A stretch of 64,000 bases of DNA from Owenia fusiformis (taxonomy: Eukaryota > Annelida > Polychaeta > Sabellida > Oweniidae). The position numbers were made by a program, and so were the translations under genes. Under the pieces are notes generated by a model. That model saw only the letters and a list, made by a program, of their open reading frames with translations. It was not told where the DNA came from and ran no database searches. Where the stretch lies: positions 18,001,915 through 18,065,914 of the forward strand of contig CAIIXF020000001.1 in assembly GCA_903813345.2 (NCBI GenBank), read 5' to 3'. Shown here one piece after another: positions 54,201-64,000 of this stretch. Position 1 is the first letter of the stretch. The number at the start of each line of letters is the position of its first letter.

Positions 54201-56600
54201 TTATTTTGTCCATTTATTGTTTGATTTAGGTATGTCTAGGCTCTAGTGATCCATTTATACTTAGCCTTAGATATTGCTATATCGTACTCAGCAACCCTAA
54301 TAAACTAATTTTTATTGGGGAGATGTCCTCATGGCCAAAAGGTTGCCTTTATGTATGGTTAACATGTGCTAGTAGAAAGTATGTACAAGACCAACTGTTT
54401 AACAAAATGGAGTCCGCAAGAAATCCACGAGTTGTGAGTATTGTTTGTGATGGTTTGTGATCTATTGCTCTCTCTAATTACAACATATTACGTTTGAATT
54501 TATATGTTCGTCTCTGTTCTATGACAGTTCTATGAATGCTGATAGTACATAACCTACAAACGGCATTTTCATTTTTTCCGAAAGTATTTCTCAATGAGTG
54601 TATTTTCACGCTGGAGTATACGTGTACTAGCTATGCCTGGTATGTTGCAACCGTACAAAGGTAAGTGTACGCCAGTACTTATCAAACAAGTTAAGGATCT
54701 GAATGTAGGTCAAGAACGACCGGCGCATTTGTCGACATTTTGGGGAGAAATTATATTTTGTCGAAATATTTTATGACTATTAAATTTTTACTGTTTAATT
54801 GCCATTTCCGGAGATGATTATGGGGCTGACTTATAGTATTCTATCATATATTGTATAAGTACCAGTAAGTAGTATAAATACTGCGGTAATAAGGGGATTT
54901 CGATGATAATTGGAACGCCGAAAAATATATAAGTTTGTAATCAGGTAACCTATATCATTTTTACGGTCTGCCCCAAGGTTCATTCAGAATGTACCGCTAG
55001 TCTGTTTGAATAGCTTTGTCTATTCTCATGATAATGCCTGCATACAGGGTCCACATGTAATGTTATTTAAATGTTCTATCACATTTACTTTTGATTTACT
55101 GTTTAATAATGATGATCATGATTAATGACTAATGTATAAACTATTCAAAACAAGGGATTAGAGCGTGCTGTGATGCCTTTTGAAAATAAACTGGTGATCC
55201 ATCTGATTTAACTAAAATAAAATATTACGATCTGTGAGAATATTGGGTCCTGTCACATGGCAAGTCATGATGGTGGTACTATATTCGATTTCTTCCACCA
55301 TGCCATCGATTGTAATCCCGCCCCATGGCGCTTTTGGTTACATAAACTTTCTTTCTGACTCCTCAAAGAGAACGAATTTGGGTTCTTTATGGAGCTCAAT
55401 TACCATAATATCAGACGTATAGACATCCAATTTAAAACAATTGAATTAATATTAAAGGAATATTTACTTATTCATTATATTTGATCGGCCTTTTTAAAAT
55501 GAATGTCTTTGTCAGATGCCAAGCGTTCAACTGAAACAACTGCCATGCATAATGTTTGTATTTTCAATAGTCCAATCCCATCTCACATAACAAAAACATT
55601 ACTTCATGGTATGTATTCATCTATTTTAGGCACATATATGCAATGTATTGTAATATTTTCTTTCCAACAACTTGATCTTCTGAAGAAGACAATCAGGACC
55701 GATAATACTCATCAGTCCATTTGAAAAAGTTACAGTGCAACATGGATTAATATGCGCTCATTACATTCATTAATTTGTTTACTGCTATTGATGTGTTAGA
55801 ATTGATGCAATTAACATAAGCAGTCGACTGAAACAACAGAGGTGATGCCAGTTGCATGTTGTTACGGATTAGTAATAGTCCTTTGCTGAGTTACCCTGTA
55901 TGTATAACTGCACAAGTAAAACGGGTTTGGTCATCCCATTTTTGACCAGACCAATGTCCCTCTATTTTGACTATTTGTAGTATGTCCAAACTACAATTTC
56001 ATATTATGACCATTTATAGATGTCACGTTGATATATATCTCTATCTTTACTCAGTGAACCCAAGCGTATAACTACTTGTTATTACATAACAATTAAGGGG
56101 TGTGTGTGATGTACTACTTTGGGATCTACCAGATCAATGTACCTCCTAGCGGAACGTAAAACAACTACCCCTTTACATGGCCATGGTACAGCATGTTATA
56201 ACAGTGGGATAGTCAGAATCTAATTAAACATGTTGCTATAGAAACTAAGCTTGTGTAGTTCGATAAATATATTTGGAATGCAACTACAAATCCATCTGCA
56301 TTTATAACCGATATCTCACAGTGTATCAAGAGAAGTATAGTAGTGAACTCGTATGTTCTGTCAATAGAATTCCAGATCTAGTAGGAAGAAAAGAAATTAT
56401 TTTTCTTCAACCAAGCCCAAATCTACCAATCGACTGCCTGACAGAATCCACCATTTTAAAACTAAAATGAAAACATATGAAGTATTAGGAGATAGAAACA
56501 TAACAGACATAAAGTATAAAAACTGTCAAAATATACTTTAAAAGTTACTTTGCATTTTTAGGAATTGTGTAGCCATATATCTTTTATGATATCGTGTCCA

Positions 56601-56622
56601 TCCGATAGGTGGCCAGCACTGA
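56601..56622 (+). promoter_or_regulatory. CTCF-like motif
   Basis: TCCGATAGGTGGCCAGCACT shares CCGATAGG and CAGCACTG with 48.65 kb and fits the AGRKGGC core of CTCF. Confidence 0.3.
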
Positions 56623-56896
56623 CGCCCTTTCTTTGGCGCAAATGTCTAATCAGCAAATTGCTACAGTTTCATTAATTGGAATTATTCGATTTAGGTCTAC
56701 TTTGATGTTTGATTTAAGGGATGACGGCCAGTTGAGTTTATGAGTTCACTGTCAAAGAGAATTGGGTGTAACATTCTCCAAATGCATTTCTCTTATATTG
56801 AATACCATCCAATCAATATAGTTTGAATGAGTGGAGGTGGAACTCGATAGAGCGAAATCGCCACACAAAGTCGCACGTGTATTAACAGACATGTAT

Positions 56897-56910
56897 GTCA
56901 CCATGGCAAC
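56897..56910 (+). promoter_or_regulatory. RFX X-box-like site
   Basis: GTCACCATGGCAAC fits the GTHNCCATRGNAAC form known from ciliary genes. Isolated from any visible gene. Confidence 0.3.
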
Positions 56911-58079
56911 ATGATATTTTGGCATTATCAGAACCACCCAAAGGGTGTTTATTTAAAATGCGGAAAAGCATAAACCATCTAAATGGTAGCAATAACGACA
57001 AGATAGTCGTCTATAACTACCACATGGTTATATAAGTTTGTGATTTGAAACTGGAATGGGCAGTTATGATATAAGTTCAGATATACAAAGGCCAATAATT
57101 TTCGAATGAGTAGGTTTTTAATTACATATCAAACAAAATAGTTCACAAAAGTTGCCCAGATACACTGGCAAAGCGAATTTAGACTCCCACCATACATAAC
57201 CTCGCCACATGGCAACACCATGATGACACACAGACATATCACTGTACAATGATCATCTGAATGCATTTGAAAGTAACAATTCTAAATAACCTAGCTGACA
57301 AGATACAAAGATGTGTAGAAATCCACAAAAGAGACAAAATACAACCCATTTCCCAAATGATACTTTTGGGCACACATAATTCCTTGTTGCAGTTATTTTT
57401 AGTCTTTCAAAAATGTGTACCTCATGTAATTTTAGGTAAATGATAGATTGTTCGTTTATAAATAAAGAATTCGAAATTCATCATTCAACTGAATTTGAAA
57501 ATATCATTGCAATATTTGTCACGATAACTTGCCTGTAATTTTGTCACCCTCTATAACTGTAATTCAAGCTCAAACAAACTAACTATCAAATCTCTAATTT
57601 AAATAGAAACGTCAGTTTCCAGAATATGTGGTTGGCATGGCAATGTGAATGATAATCTGGATATGATCCATCAAGTTAGCCATCAATCGAATATTCTGGA
57701 AGGGCAAGAGTATGGGTCTAAGGATTGGTTTTGTATGAAAAAAGAAGAGGTAATTATAAATTATATAATCTTGTTTTTGGAAAATTCGGTTCCATTCGAC
57801 AATGATTAGGAATAAAATCAATCACTTTACATGACGAACGTGCACATATCATTTATTTGTATTTTTCATCATCTTTATGATATAGTTTATCCAATGCTAA
57901 TCATTGTTTGACTGGGCATTTCCAGGTGTTATACTTTTAATTTGATTATATACCTGGTTAAAAGTGCTCTGGGCTATGAAGGGACGCATCTAGACTGAGA
58001 AAAAACCAAGAACATTTAAACTGAAATACTCATGCATGCCATATTAATTATTTGGGGAAAATTGAACATTTTCCCCAAT

Positions 58080-58215
58080 TTTTCCGAATTCTCTGAATCC
58101 TAAATAACTTCACCAATCTTGGGATATTTTGTGGGATAGTAAGAAATGGATTGGTACATGAAAGTTAATTTGATATTTTGCATGCAATTTTGTCACCCCT
58201 TTATATCTGATTCTG
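58080..58215 (+). repeat. Interspersed repeat family C, 3' fragment
   Basis: cctaaataacttcaccaatc at 58099, then tgcatgcaattttgtcaccc followed by ctttatatctgatt, match 6330-6470 in order. A weaker echo is near 57530. Confidence 0.5.
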
Positions 58216-58779
58216 ATGTACCAGCCACATTTACACTTGGGTAAGATACCCTTAGCACAATCAAACGCAAAAAAAGGAGACCAAAGCGTATTACCCCATA
58301 TATCCTAAAACTATGATCTAATGCCCATATTCTAACACTCATCCCCTCTCCACCTTTAAGAATTGAGAATGCAGTCTAAAAGACGTTGGTCAGGCTACTT
58401 CCACTATGCAAGTTCATAAGTATGTCAAAAGGGCCAACGATGAGCCACCTCCAAAGGTTGAAAACACAGCGAACGATTCACGACAATTACCAGAGGGTAA
58501 AAGTAAAAGCAATGCTGAAAATCACAGTTAGACTAAATGTAGACAGTCAAGGTGATCAGTTACATTTAGACTGAAATAGTCAAATTATGCAGCCATATTT
58601 ACACTACATAGCACATTGAGTGCAATATTTAGAATAGCATTCACATCAAAACAAATTAAGGTGGACGAAACATAGTGCCAGCAATGATTTTAGACTTGGA
58701 TGTGATGTTATATCATATCATAGCATATCTTATCATATCATTGCATACATATTGTTTAAAAATATAAATTTTTAATGAC

Positions 58780-58993
58780 TTCTGATGATTTTGAAATTGT
58801 TAACGAATTGATACATTTTATAAATAAACTTTTTAATCAGCGTCGGGAGCTATTTGAAAAAGGAAAAAAATTAGATTGTATGCATGTTGTTTTTTTAACT
58901 GTATAATTATATGTAAATGTCTTGTAATTGATTTTGTGAGGAAACCAAGTGTTTGGTTTGAAACACAATAAAATCTTGAATCTTGAATCTTGT
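58780..58993 (+). mobile_element. Possible 5'-truncated LINE 3' end
   Basis: AT-rich sequence ending AATAAAATCTTGAATCTTG with the heptamer cttgaat tandemly repeated about three times (58974-58992). Short tandem tails after a polyadenylation-like signal are typical of CR1/L2-type retroposons. No reverse-transcriptase sequence is visible upstream, so this would be a dead-on-arrival copy. Confidence 0.4.
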
Positions 58994-58999
58994 TTATCA

Positions 59000-60088
59000 A
59001 TCAAAACATTATTGCGAAGTATATTGTGTCAAGGGGGTATGGAGGGAAATCTATTGAGATATTAAATGAGACCAAAAGAAGCAACTCACTGTTCTTTATC
59101 CATGCTCCAAAAACATTTTGGGGGCATATACTGCCATGGACTTATCATTTGTATTGTACCCTGCGACTTTAATATAATGATGTAAACATTAAGTACTTGT
59201 TAAACTCTGAGAAGATATTGCAGTGAGGCCATGGACACAATTCAAGGCATAACATCGGGTCAGCAACTTGTGAGTTATAGCCAACATAAACCATAGTCTT
59301 GAAGAATAATTCGCTTCAATACATTTCGTATCCTCACATTGTTTAAAACAGTATATTTACAAAGAGGGTGATTTGTTTCTTAATAACAGATCTGTTTTCA
59401 TTTATTTGCGAACCAATCTATGATAAATGTCCCGTGGTAAGCAGGCTATCAGAATAACAATACATCCCGCTTTCTAGCGATAAGTGAACCGTGATATGGC
59501 AAACCTATTTCTGCCGCGCCTTCCCGAGTAATTAATATTTTTGTTCTATCCACGCTCCCATAAAAAAGCATCTTATTATGTTCCCTTCCCCTTTAAACAC
59601 ACCAGATCCAGTGATAAATTGTACTTTTTAAACCAACATTATTATCTCAACCAAAAACATGGAGATAACTTGACATTAACGACTAAGTAAAGTGGTGTCC
59701 CTCTTGCAGTAGACTTCGTTTACCAGTATATGTGTTTTTGCAGTATAGAGGAGTCATCTTTTCAATTGGCCAGGATTTTGTGACACGCCACGGGGAAGTT
59801 AAAGGGTGTAATCAAAACTCCTATGCTGCATCCATCTTTAGCTGAAGGAACTTTGAATGTACAATGATGCCCTTGGGCCATATGTCTTGATAGAAATGTT
59901 GCAGCTAGAGACATTTTTCATACTATCCAGTCTCGTTTGCAGTTTTCTATTCCCATATAAGTCGTAGTTGGAAGAACATCATTTTTCTCACTGTACGAGT
60001 TGAATATTGAGCTCAAAATATAGGGCACTGATTTCAGTGTGCTGTTTCGTTCCTATGGGTAACACTAGTTGGATCGGTGATCGTACTA
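59000..60088. other. DNA upstream of the miR-10-family hairpin, no gene seen
   Basis: A primary transcript promoter could lie here or far upstream. No TATA box or exon could be assigned with confidence. Confidence 0.4.
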
Positions 60089-60169
60089 AATGGACTATGT
60101 TTACCCTGTAGAACCGAGCGAGTGTATAACCTTGTCACCACTCGTTTCTCGGGGTACTTGTATTCTATT
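60089..60169 (+). ncRNA. mir-10: miR-10-family microRNA precursor
   Basis: The predicted 5p mature product starts at 60102 with UACCCUGUAGAACCGAGC, sharing the first 11 bases (including the ACCCUGU seed) with canonical miR-10. Hand folding gives a proper precursor. UACCCUG (60102-60108) pairs with CGGGGUA (60150-60156); after a one-base bulge AGAA pairs UUCU; after a C/U mismatch CGAG (60115-60118) pairs CUCG; GUG (60122-60124) pairs CAC (60136-60138), closing an 11-nt loop. The lower stem continues about 13 positions outward (60089-60101 with 60157-60169) with a few mismatches and wobbles. Location in a Hox cluster fits the family. The 3' half (AACCGAGCGAGU) differs from canonical miR-10 (AUCCGAAUUUGU), so it is a paralogue. 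It should repress mRNAs with ACAGGGUA-type sites. Expression is untested. Confidence 0.87.
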
Positions 60170-61560
60170 CATAGCAACAAAGATAGATCATGATGAACTT
60201 TACCTCGTAAGTTGGATCGTTTTACAATTTACGTCACTGATAAACATGTATATTAGAATTTTTTATGTAGTAGGTATATTGTTCATGTTATATTCGTTGA
60301 ATTTGAAAGAAAGGAAACGTCAATGAGAGTAAATTATAATATGACCCACAATGTAGGTCAGGATGTCTCCTTATTGTAAAAACAATTTTGACAATAACTG
60401 GTCGACGCGCAGCTTGTGAGGTACATGGACTTAAGTCCAGGTTAATATAAACTTTAAAATAAACTAAAATTATATTTGGTTTTCTATATATACGCATGGT
60501 ATATCTATAAATATCTGTATATTATCATGGCTTTCGATATCTGTATAGTTGTAAAAACACATTAAATGATGCTTGTAAGTTTGAAATTAAAAGGAACGAG
60601 CATCAGCACAACATTCGTCTAATATCAAAATTGCCGAGATTTTCATTGTGACCCATAATTACACTTATTACATTATCGCCAGTAATGTCCGAATATTCCT
60701 TTATAATCTAATGGATAATCAATCTAATAACAATAACCAATTTTTAATTAGATTTTTAACCATACTAAGTACATGTATGGTCAGTCAGATTTACGATAAT
60801 GTTGAAAGGATTTCCCTTCATTTCTTTAATTCATATATTGCATTCTTAAAACTCATCAATCACCTATGAAGAGTCTTAAATGAAAAGGGTGTGCTTGGAC
60901 AAAGAATGGATTTCAATTAGATGACAGTGCTATGATTATATTTGGCCACTATACAAGGACAGTCTGATTGGCAATATGCATGCAATTTTGTTAGAGTGCG
61001 AAAAATCGTGTCACTGCTTTTTAAAATCTAAAAAGGAACATTAGTCTAATTACATCGTTCCCAGTAGATGTATTAGTTTAGTAATATATGTCATATCATC
61101 GACAAATATTACTATTAGTCCTGACTTTTGTGGAAATACATACAGTTGCATATTCCCATGACTAAAATTAATATGAACAATGATTCGACTGAACTATGAA
61201 GAATTTCTCCGTTGGGTGAGCCAAGATACACGCTATATAATTTACAACCGTGTAGTTTATGTTTTAATTGTTTACTATGTTTTTGATGTGATATAATATA
61301 TGTTTAACTGGAAACCTTCCCTTTAGTGTACTATAATATTTGCATACTTGTACAAATTACTCATCCTGATGATTTAGACCAATATCGTTCAAAAATATGA
61401 ACCTTATTACCAATTGTTATATCCAGCTGGTGCTAGCTTGACACCCATGTTATTTCCCTTTAGCTGGCTTTTAACCCGATCCTACATTGCATTTTCCGTT
61501 TTGGGTAAATGGAAATAAAGAATAGGAAATTAGATTCTGGAACTAGGATTCATATACTGA
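60170..61560. other. DNA between the microRNA and the minisatellite, nothing recognised
   Basis: AT-rich and unique by eye. No second miRNA hairpin was found by manual inspection. Confidence 0.4.
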
Positions 61561-61567
61561 TTCATAA

Positions 61568-62594
61568 GGGAGATATGGTATCATCTAAATTGATACATGT
61601 TGGAGGTATGGCGTCATCTTAACTTATTCATTTGGGAGGTATGCCGTCATCTAAACTGATACATTTGGGAGGTATTGCGTCATCTAAACTGATACATTTG
61701 GGAGGTATGGCATCTTCAAAACTAATTAATTTTGGTGGTATGGCGTAATCTAAACTAATTCATTTGTGAGGTATGGTATCATCTAAACTGATACATTTGG
61801 GAGATATGGTGTCATCTAAACTAATTCATTTGGGAGATATGGTGTCATCTAAACTAATTCATTTGGGCTACATGGAGTCATCTTATACTAATTCGTATGG
61901 GACGTATGGTGTCATCTAGACTGATACATATGGGATATATGGCATCATCTAAACTAATACATATGGTAGATATGGTGTCATCTAAACTGATACATAATGG
62001 AGGTATGACGTCATATTAACTAAATCATTTGGGAGGTATGGCGTAATCTAAACTTATTTATTTGGGAGGTATGGTATCATCTAAACTGATACATTTGGGA
62101 GATATGGTGTCATCTAAACTAATTCAATTGGGATATATGGTGTCATCTAAGCTAATTCAATTGGGATATATGGTGTCATCTAAGCTAATTTATTGGGGAG
62201 GTATGGTGTCATCTAAGCAATTCATTTGGGAGGTACACTGATAGATTTGGGAGGTATGGCATCTTCAAAACTAGTTCATTTGGGAGGTATGACGTCATCT
62301 AAGGTGATACATTTTGGAGGGATGGCGTCATCTAAACTAATTCATTTGGGAGGTATGACGTCATCTAAGCAGATATATTTTGGAGGGATGGCGTCATCTA
62401 AACTTATTCATTTGGGAAGTATGGTGTAATCTAAACTAATACATATGAGAGGTGTTGTCATTTAAACTGATATATTTGGGAGGTATGGTGCGGCCCACCG
62501 TAAACTGACATATTTGGGAGATATGATGTCACCTAAACTGATTTATATGGGAGGTATGGTGTCATCTAAATTGATACATTGGGGAGGTATGTTG
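61568..62594. repeat. 33-bp minisatellite, about 31 imperfect copies
   Basis: The unit is approximately ggaggtatggtgtcatctaa followed by actgatacattt(g). Copies differ by point changes and small indels. Because 33 is a multiple of three, one frame stays open across several copies (62226-62429) and reads as repeats of GGMASSKLIHL. Other copies carry in-frame stops, so this is not a gene. Some units contain the palindrome TGACGTCA (near 62004, 62287 and 62355). Confidence 0.95.
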
Positions 62595-63069
62595 CAAGTA
62601 TAAGAATCATATGACCGAGCACGCTGTGTTATTAATAATTCAAATCAAGCACCAGTTTCGTTACACCAGCATTCTTCTAGGGACGTGTGTCTTGAATATG
62701 TGAAGTTTGGTCTTGTGGATATCTTCGCATTTTGTGCATCATGTATTGAGCACTGAGATGAAGCTTTCAGATATGGCCCACTCTTGAAACCTACCTTCTC
62801 CTCGATTCTAAAATTCACGAGGAATGTATTTAGCATGCACACAATGGACCCTGTTATGATAAAAAATTATCAAAAATTTCGATATATCTTGGGTCTACAT
62901 GTCAGATGCTGTGGTATGAATGCCTGCATTGACAGCAGCGGCTGTGGTTTTAAAGTTCTCCTTCATTTTTCTATTTTTACCTTTATTGCCTGGCCCACAT
63001 CATTTGACTCGACTGAATACATGAAGGCCGAAGCTTATATTCATGCATACTAATATCTGCATACATTTC

Positions 63070-63260
63070 TTCACCATGACCTCAGTATGATATAATGTGC
63101 CATTCTCTTTTTTAATTGTGATACTTGGACCTGTGATGTTGGAGAGAGGGTAGACGACCGTATTTCCTTAATAGTTAGATCATAATTTTGGATATTTGGG
63201 ATTTGTTTTACTTATGATGGCTTCATTTGCACTTATGTTTTATTTGAATACTGCTCTTGT
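63070..63260 (+). repeat. Interspersed repeat family A, diverged copy 3
   Basis: Shares gttagatcataattttggat then atttgggatttgtttt with the two copies near 33 and 35 kb, but the rest is degraded. Confidence 0.35.
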
Positions 63261-63903
63261 CATACTCTTTCACGGGTCACAGCGGACCCGGCTACATACA
63301 ACCTACCTGAAAATGTCGGAAGGTGTAATGGGGTAAGTTTTTTTAACTCCGGTTTATATCTTGAATTACTCAATTTCATAAAAAGATATAACACAGGTGT
63401 CTGATTCACTGATATAGTTATTATTCCAGACTCTCATATTTGATTCAAAGATACAATAGGGGCAAATATATCACATTTTTACTGGCATGCGTTGCATATC
63501 GTTGAAAACGCCGGTAAAAGTTGAAAATGAAAGATCCGTTATATCACGAGTGATCTATAGGACATGATTATACCACCTATTCCGATAATACCGCGAGTAG
63601 ATTTGAGTGAGTTTGCGAGCAAGCTTTCTGATGCCACTGAATACCATGAAGTATATCACAAATATCCCTATTAATCAATCATGCACTCCTTGAGTCAGGA
63701 TATAATGTAATTCCCGTAGATGCCAAGGACTAATCCAGAGTATTATGGGTTAAGTGTAAAAATATAATAAATAAATAAATTATTCAAGGTTTTCATTTAT
63801 TTGCAAATTCTACATTCGAAACCAATGCAACCGATTTTATTCGAGGAATGTTCGGATCCTAAGATCGTTTGCTTAAATATATATAATAATGTATGGAATA
63901 ATT

Positions 63904-63983
63904 GGAATAATTTCTCTGTCTTTATTTCGGATTATTTTGTTATGGAATAATTTCTCTGTCTTTATTTCGGATTATTTTATTAT
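63904..63983. repeat. 40-bp perfect-type direct repeat, two copies
   Basis: Both copies read ggaataatttctctgtcttt then atttcggattattttRttat and differ at one base (g or a). This is a very recent duplication, or an assembly artefact near the window edge. Confidence 0.9.
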
Positions 63984-64000
63984 GGAATATATATCAATGT

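Larger units (their letters stand above)
53875..58030. other. Intergenic DNA, no gene seen
   Basis: AT-rich sequence with only short chance frames, apart from the palindrome at 54185 and the motifs at 56601 and 56897. Confidence 0.5.

Noticed and set aside
55890-55935. Second TTACCCTGTA word resembling the miR-10 seed
   Set aside because: The sequence diverges after the seed, and the flanks form only a short weak stem with a bulge, not a precursor-size hairpin.
62226-62429. Open frame encoding repeated GGMASSKLIHL
   Set aside because: A by-product of the 33-bp minisatellite; neighbouring copies contain stops and frame changes.
1-64000. Possible second Hox gene (Lox4, Post2) in the window
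   Set aside because: Only one WFQNRRMK-type coding block was found on either strand (17218 onward). No other homeobox was seen.
1-64000. Canonical Hox-linked miR-1993 or miR-10 (AUCCGAAUUUGU form)
   Set aside because: Looked for their mature sequences as I recall them on both strands; no match seen by eye.
1-64000. CRISPR arrays, operons, prokaryotic features
   Set aside because: Tandem repeats here lack uniform repeats with unique spacers, and the spliced homeobox gene shows animal DNA.

Overview
The window looks like part of a spiralian (lophotrochozoan) Hox cluster, most likely from a mollusc. It is AT-rich, intron-containing animal DNA with no operons, no Shine-Dalgarno sites and almost no coding sequence. 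The one confident protein gene is a two-exon homeobox gene on the + strand (14131-14512 joined to 17063-17346, 221 residues). It has an MSSYF start, a YPWM hexapeptide just before the intron, an Antp-class homeodomain and a UbdA-like tail. The combination [20 protein letters not shown] / IELSHMLCL / RRMKEKKE plus QAIKEINEQ best fits Lox2, one of the two spiralian central Hox genes carrying a UbdA motif (the other is Lox4). Lox2 occurs in molluscs and annelids. I lean to mollusc because the window has a compact low-copy layout and fold-back elements, but the sequence alone does not settle this.

Layout. 1-13600: upstream intergenic DNA, expected to lie between Lox4 and Lox2, with scattered regulatory-type motifs and remnants of old repeats. 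13610-13745: a proximal block with clustered TAAT sites. 14131-17346: Lox2; its 2.55-kb intron holds a 26-bp tandem repeat. 17347 to about 17850: putative 3' UTR with an AATAAA. 17.9-60 kb: about 42 kb with no convincing protein gene. It contains several local tandem repeats (about 70 bp at 19.96 kb, 82 bp at 23.4 kb, ACA-rich higher-order repeats at 27.8-28.9 kb), fold-back/MITE-like elements (23846-24329, 34555-34634, 53.09-53.87 kb) and ancient interspersed repeat copies. 60089-60169: a pre-miRNA hairpin whose 5' arm begins with a perfect miR-10-family seed. 61568-62594: a 33-bp minisatellite of about 31 copies. 62.6-64 kb: more repeats.

How the parts fit. Lox2 is a transcription factor that patterns the trunk or posterior. 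The miR-10-family hairpin lies about 43 kb downstream on the same strand, presumably in the Lox2-Post2 interval. That matches the general rule that miR-10-family genes sit inside Hox clusters, but the canonical miR-10 lies near Hox4/Hox5, so this looks like a second, posterior paralogue. CTCF-like, Pho/YY1-like and RFX X-box-like motifs in the intergenic DNA are plausible cluster-level regulatory sites, but these are motif-only inferences. Nearly all other open frames are short, lack recognisable domains and are what AT-rich DNA gives by chance; I do not annotate them as genes.
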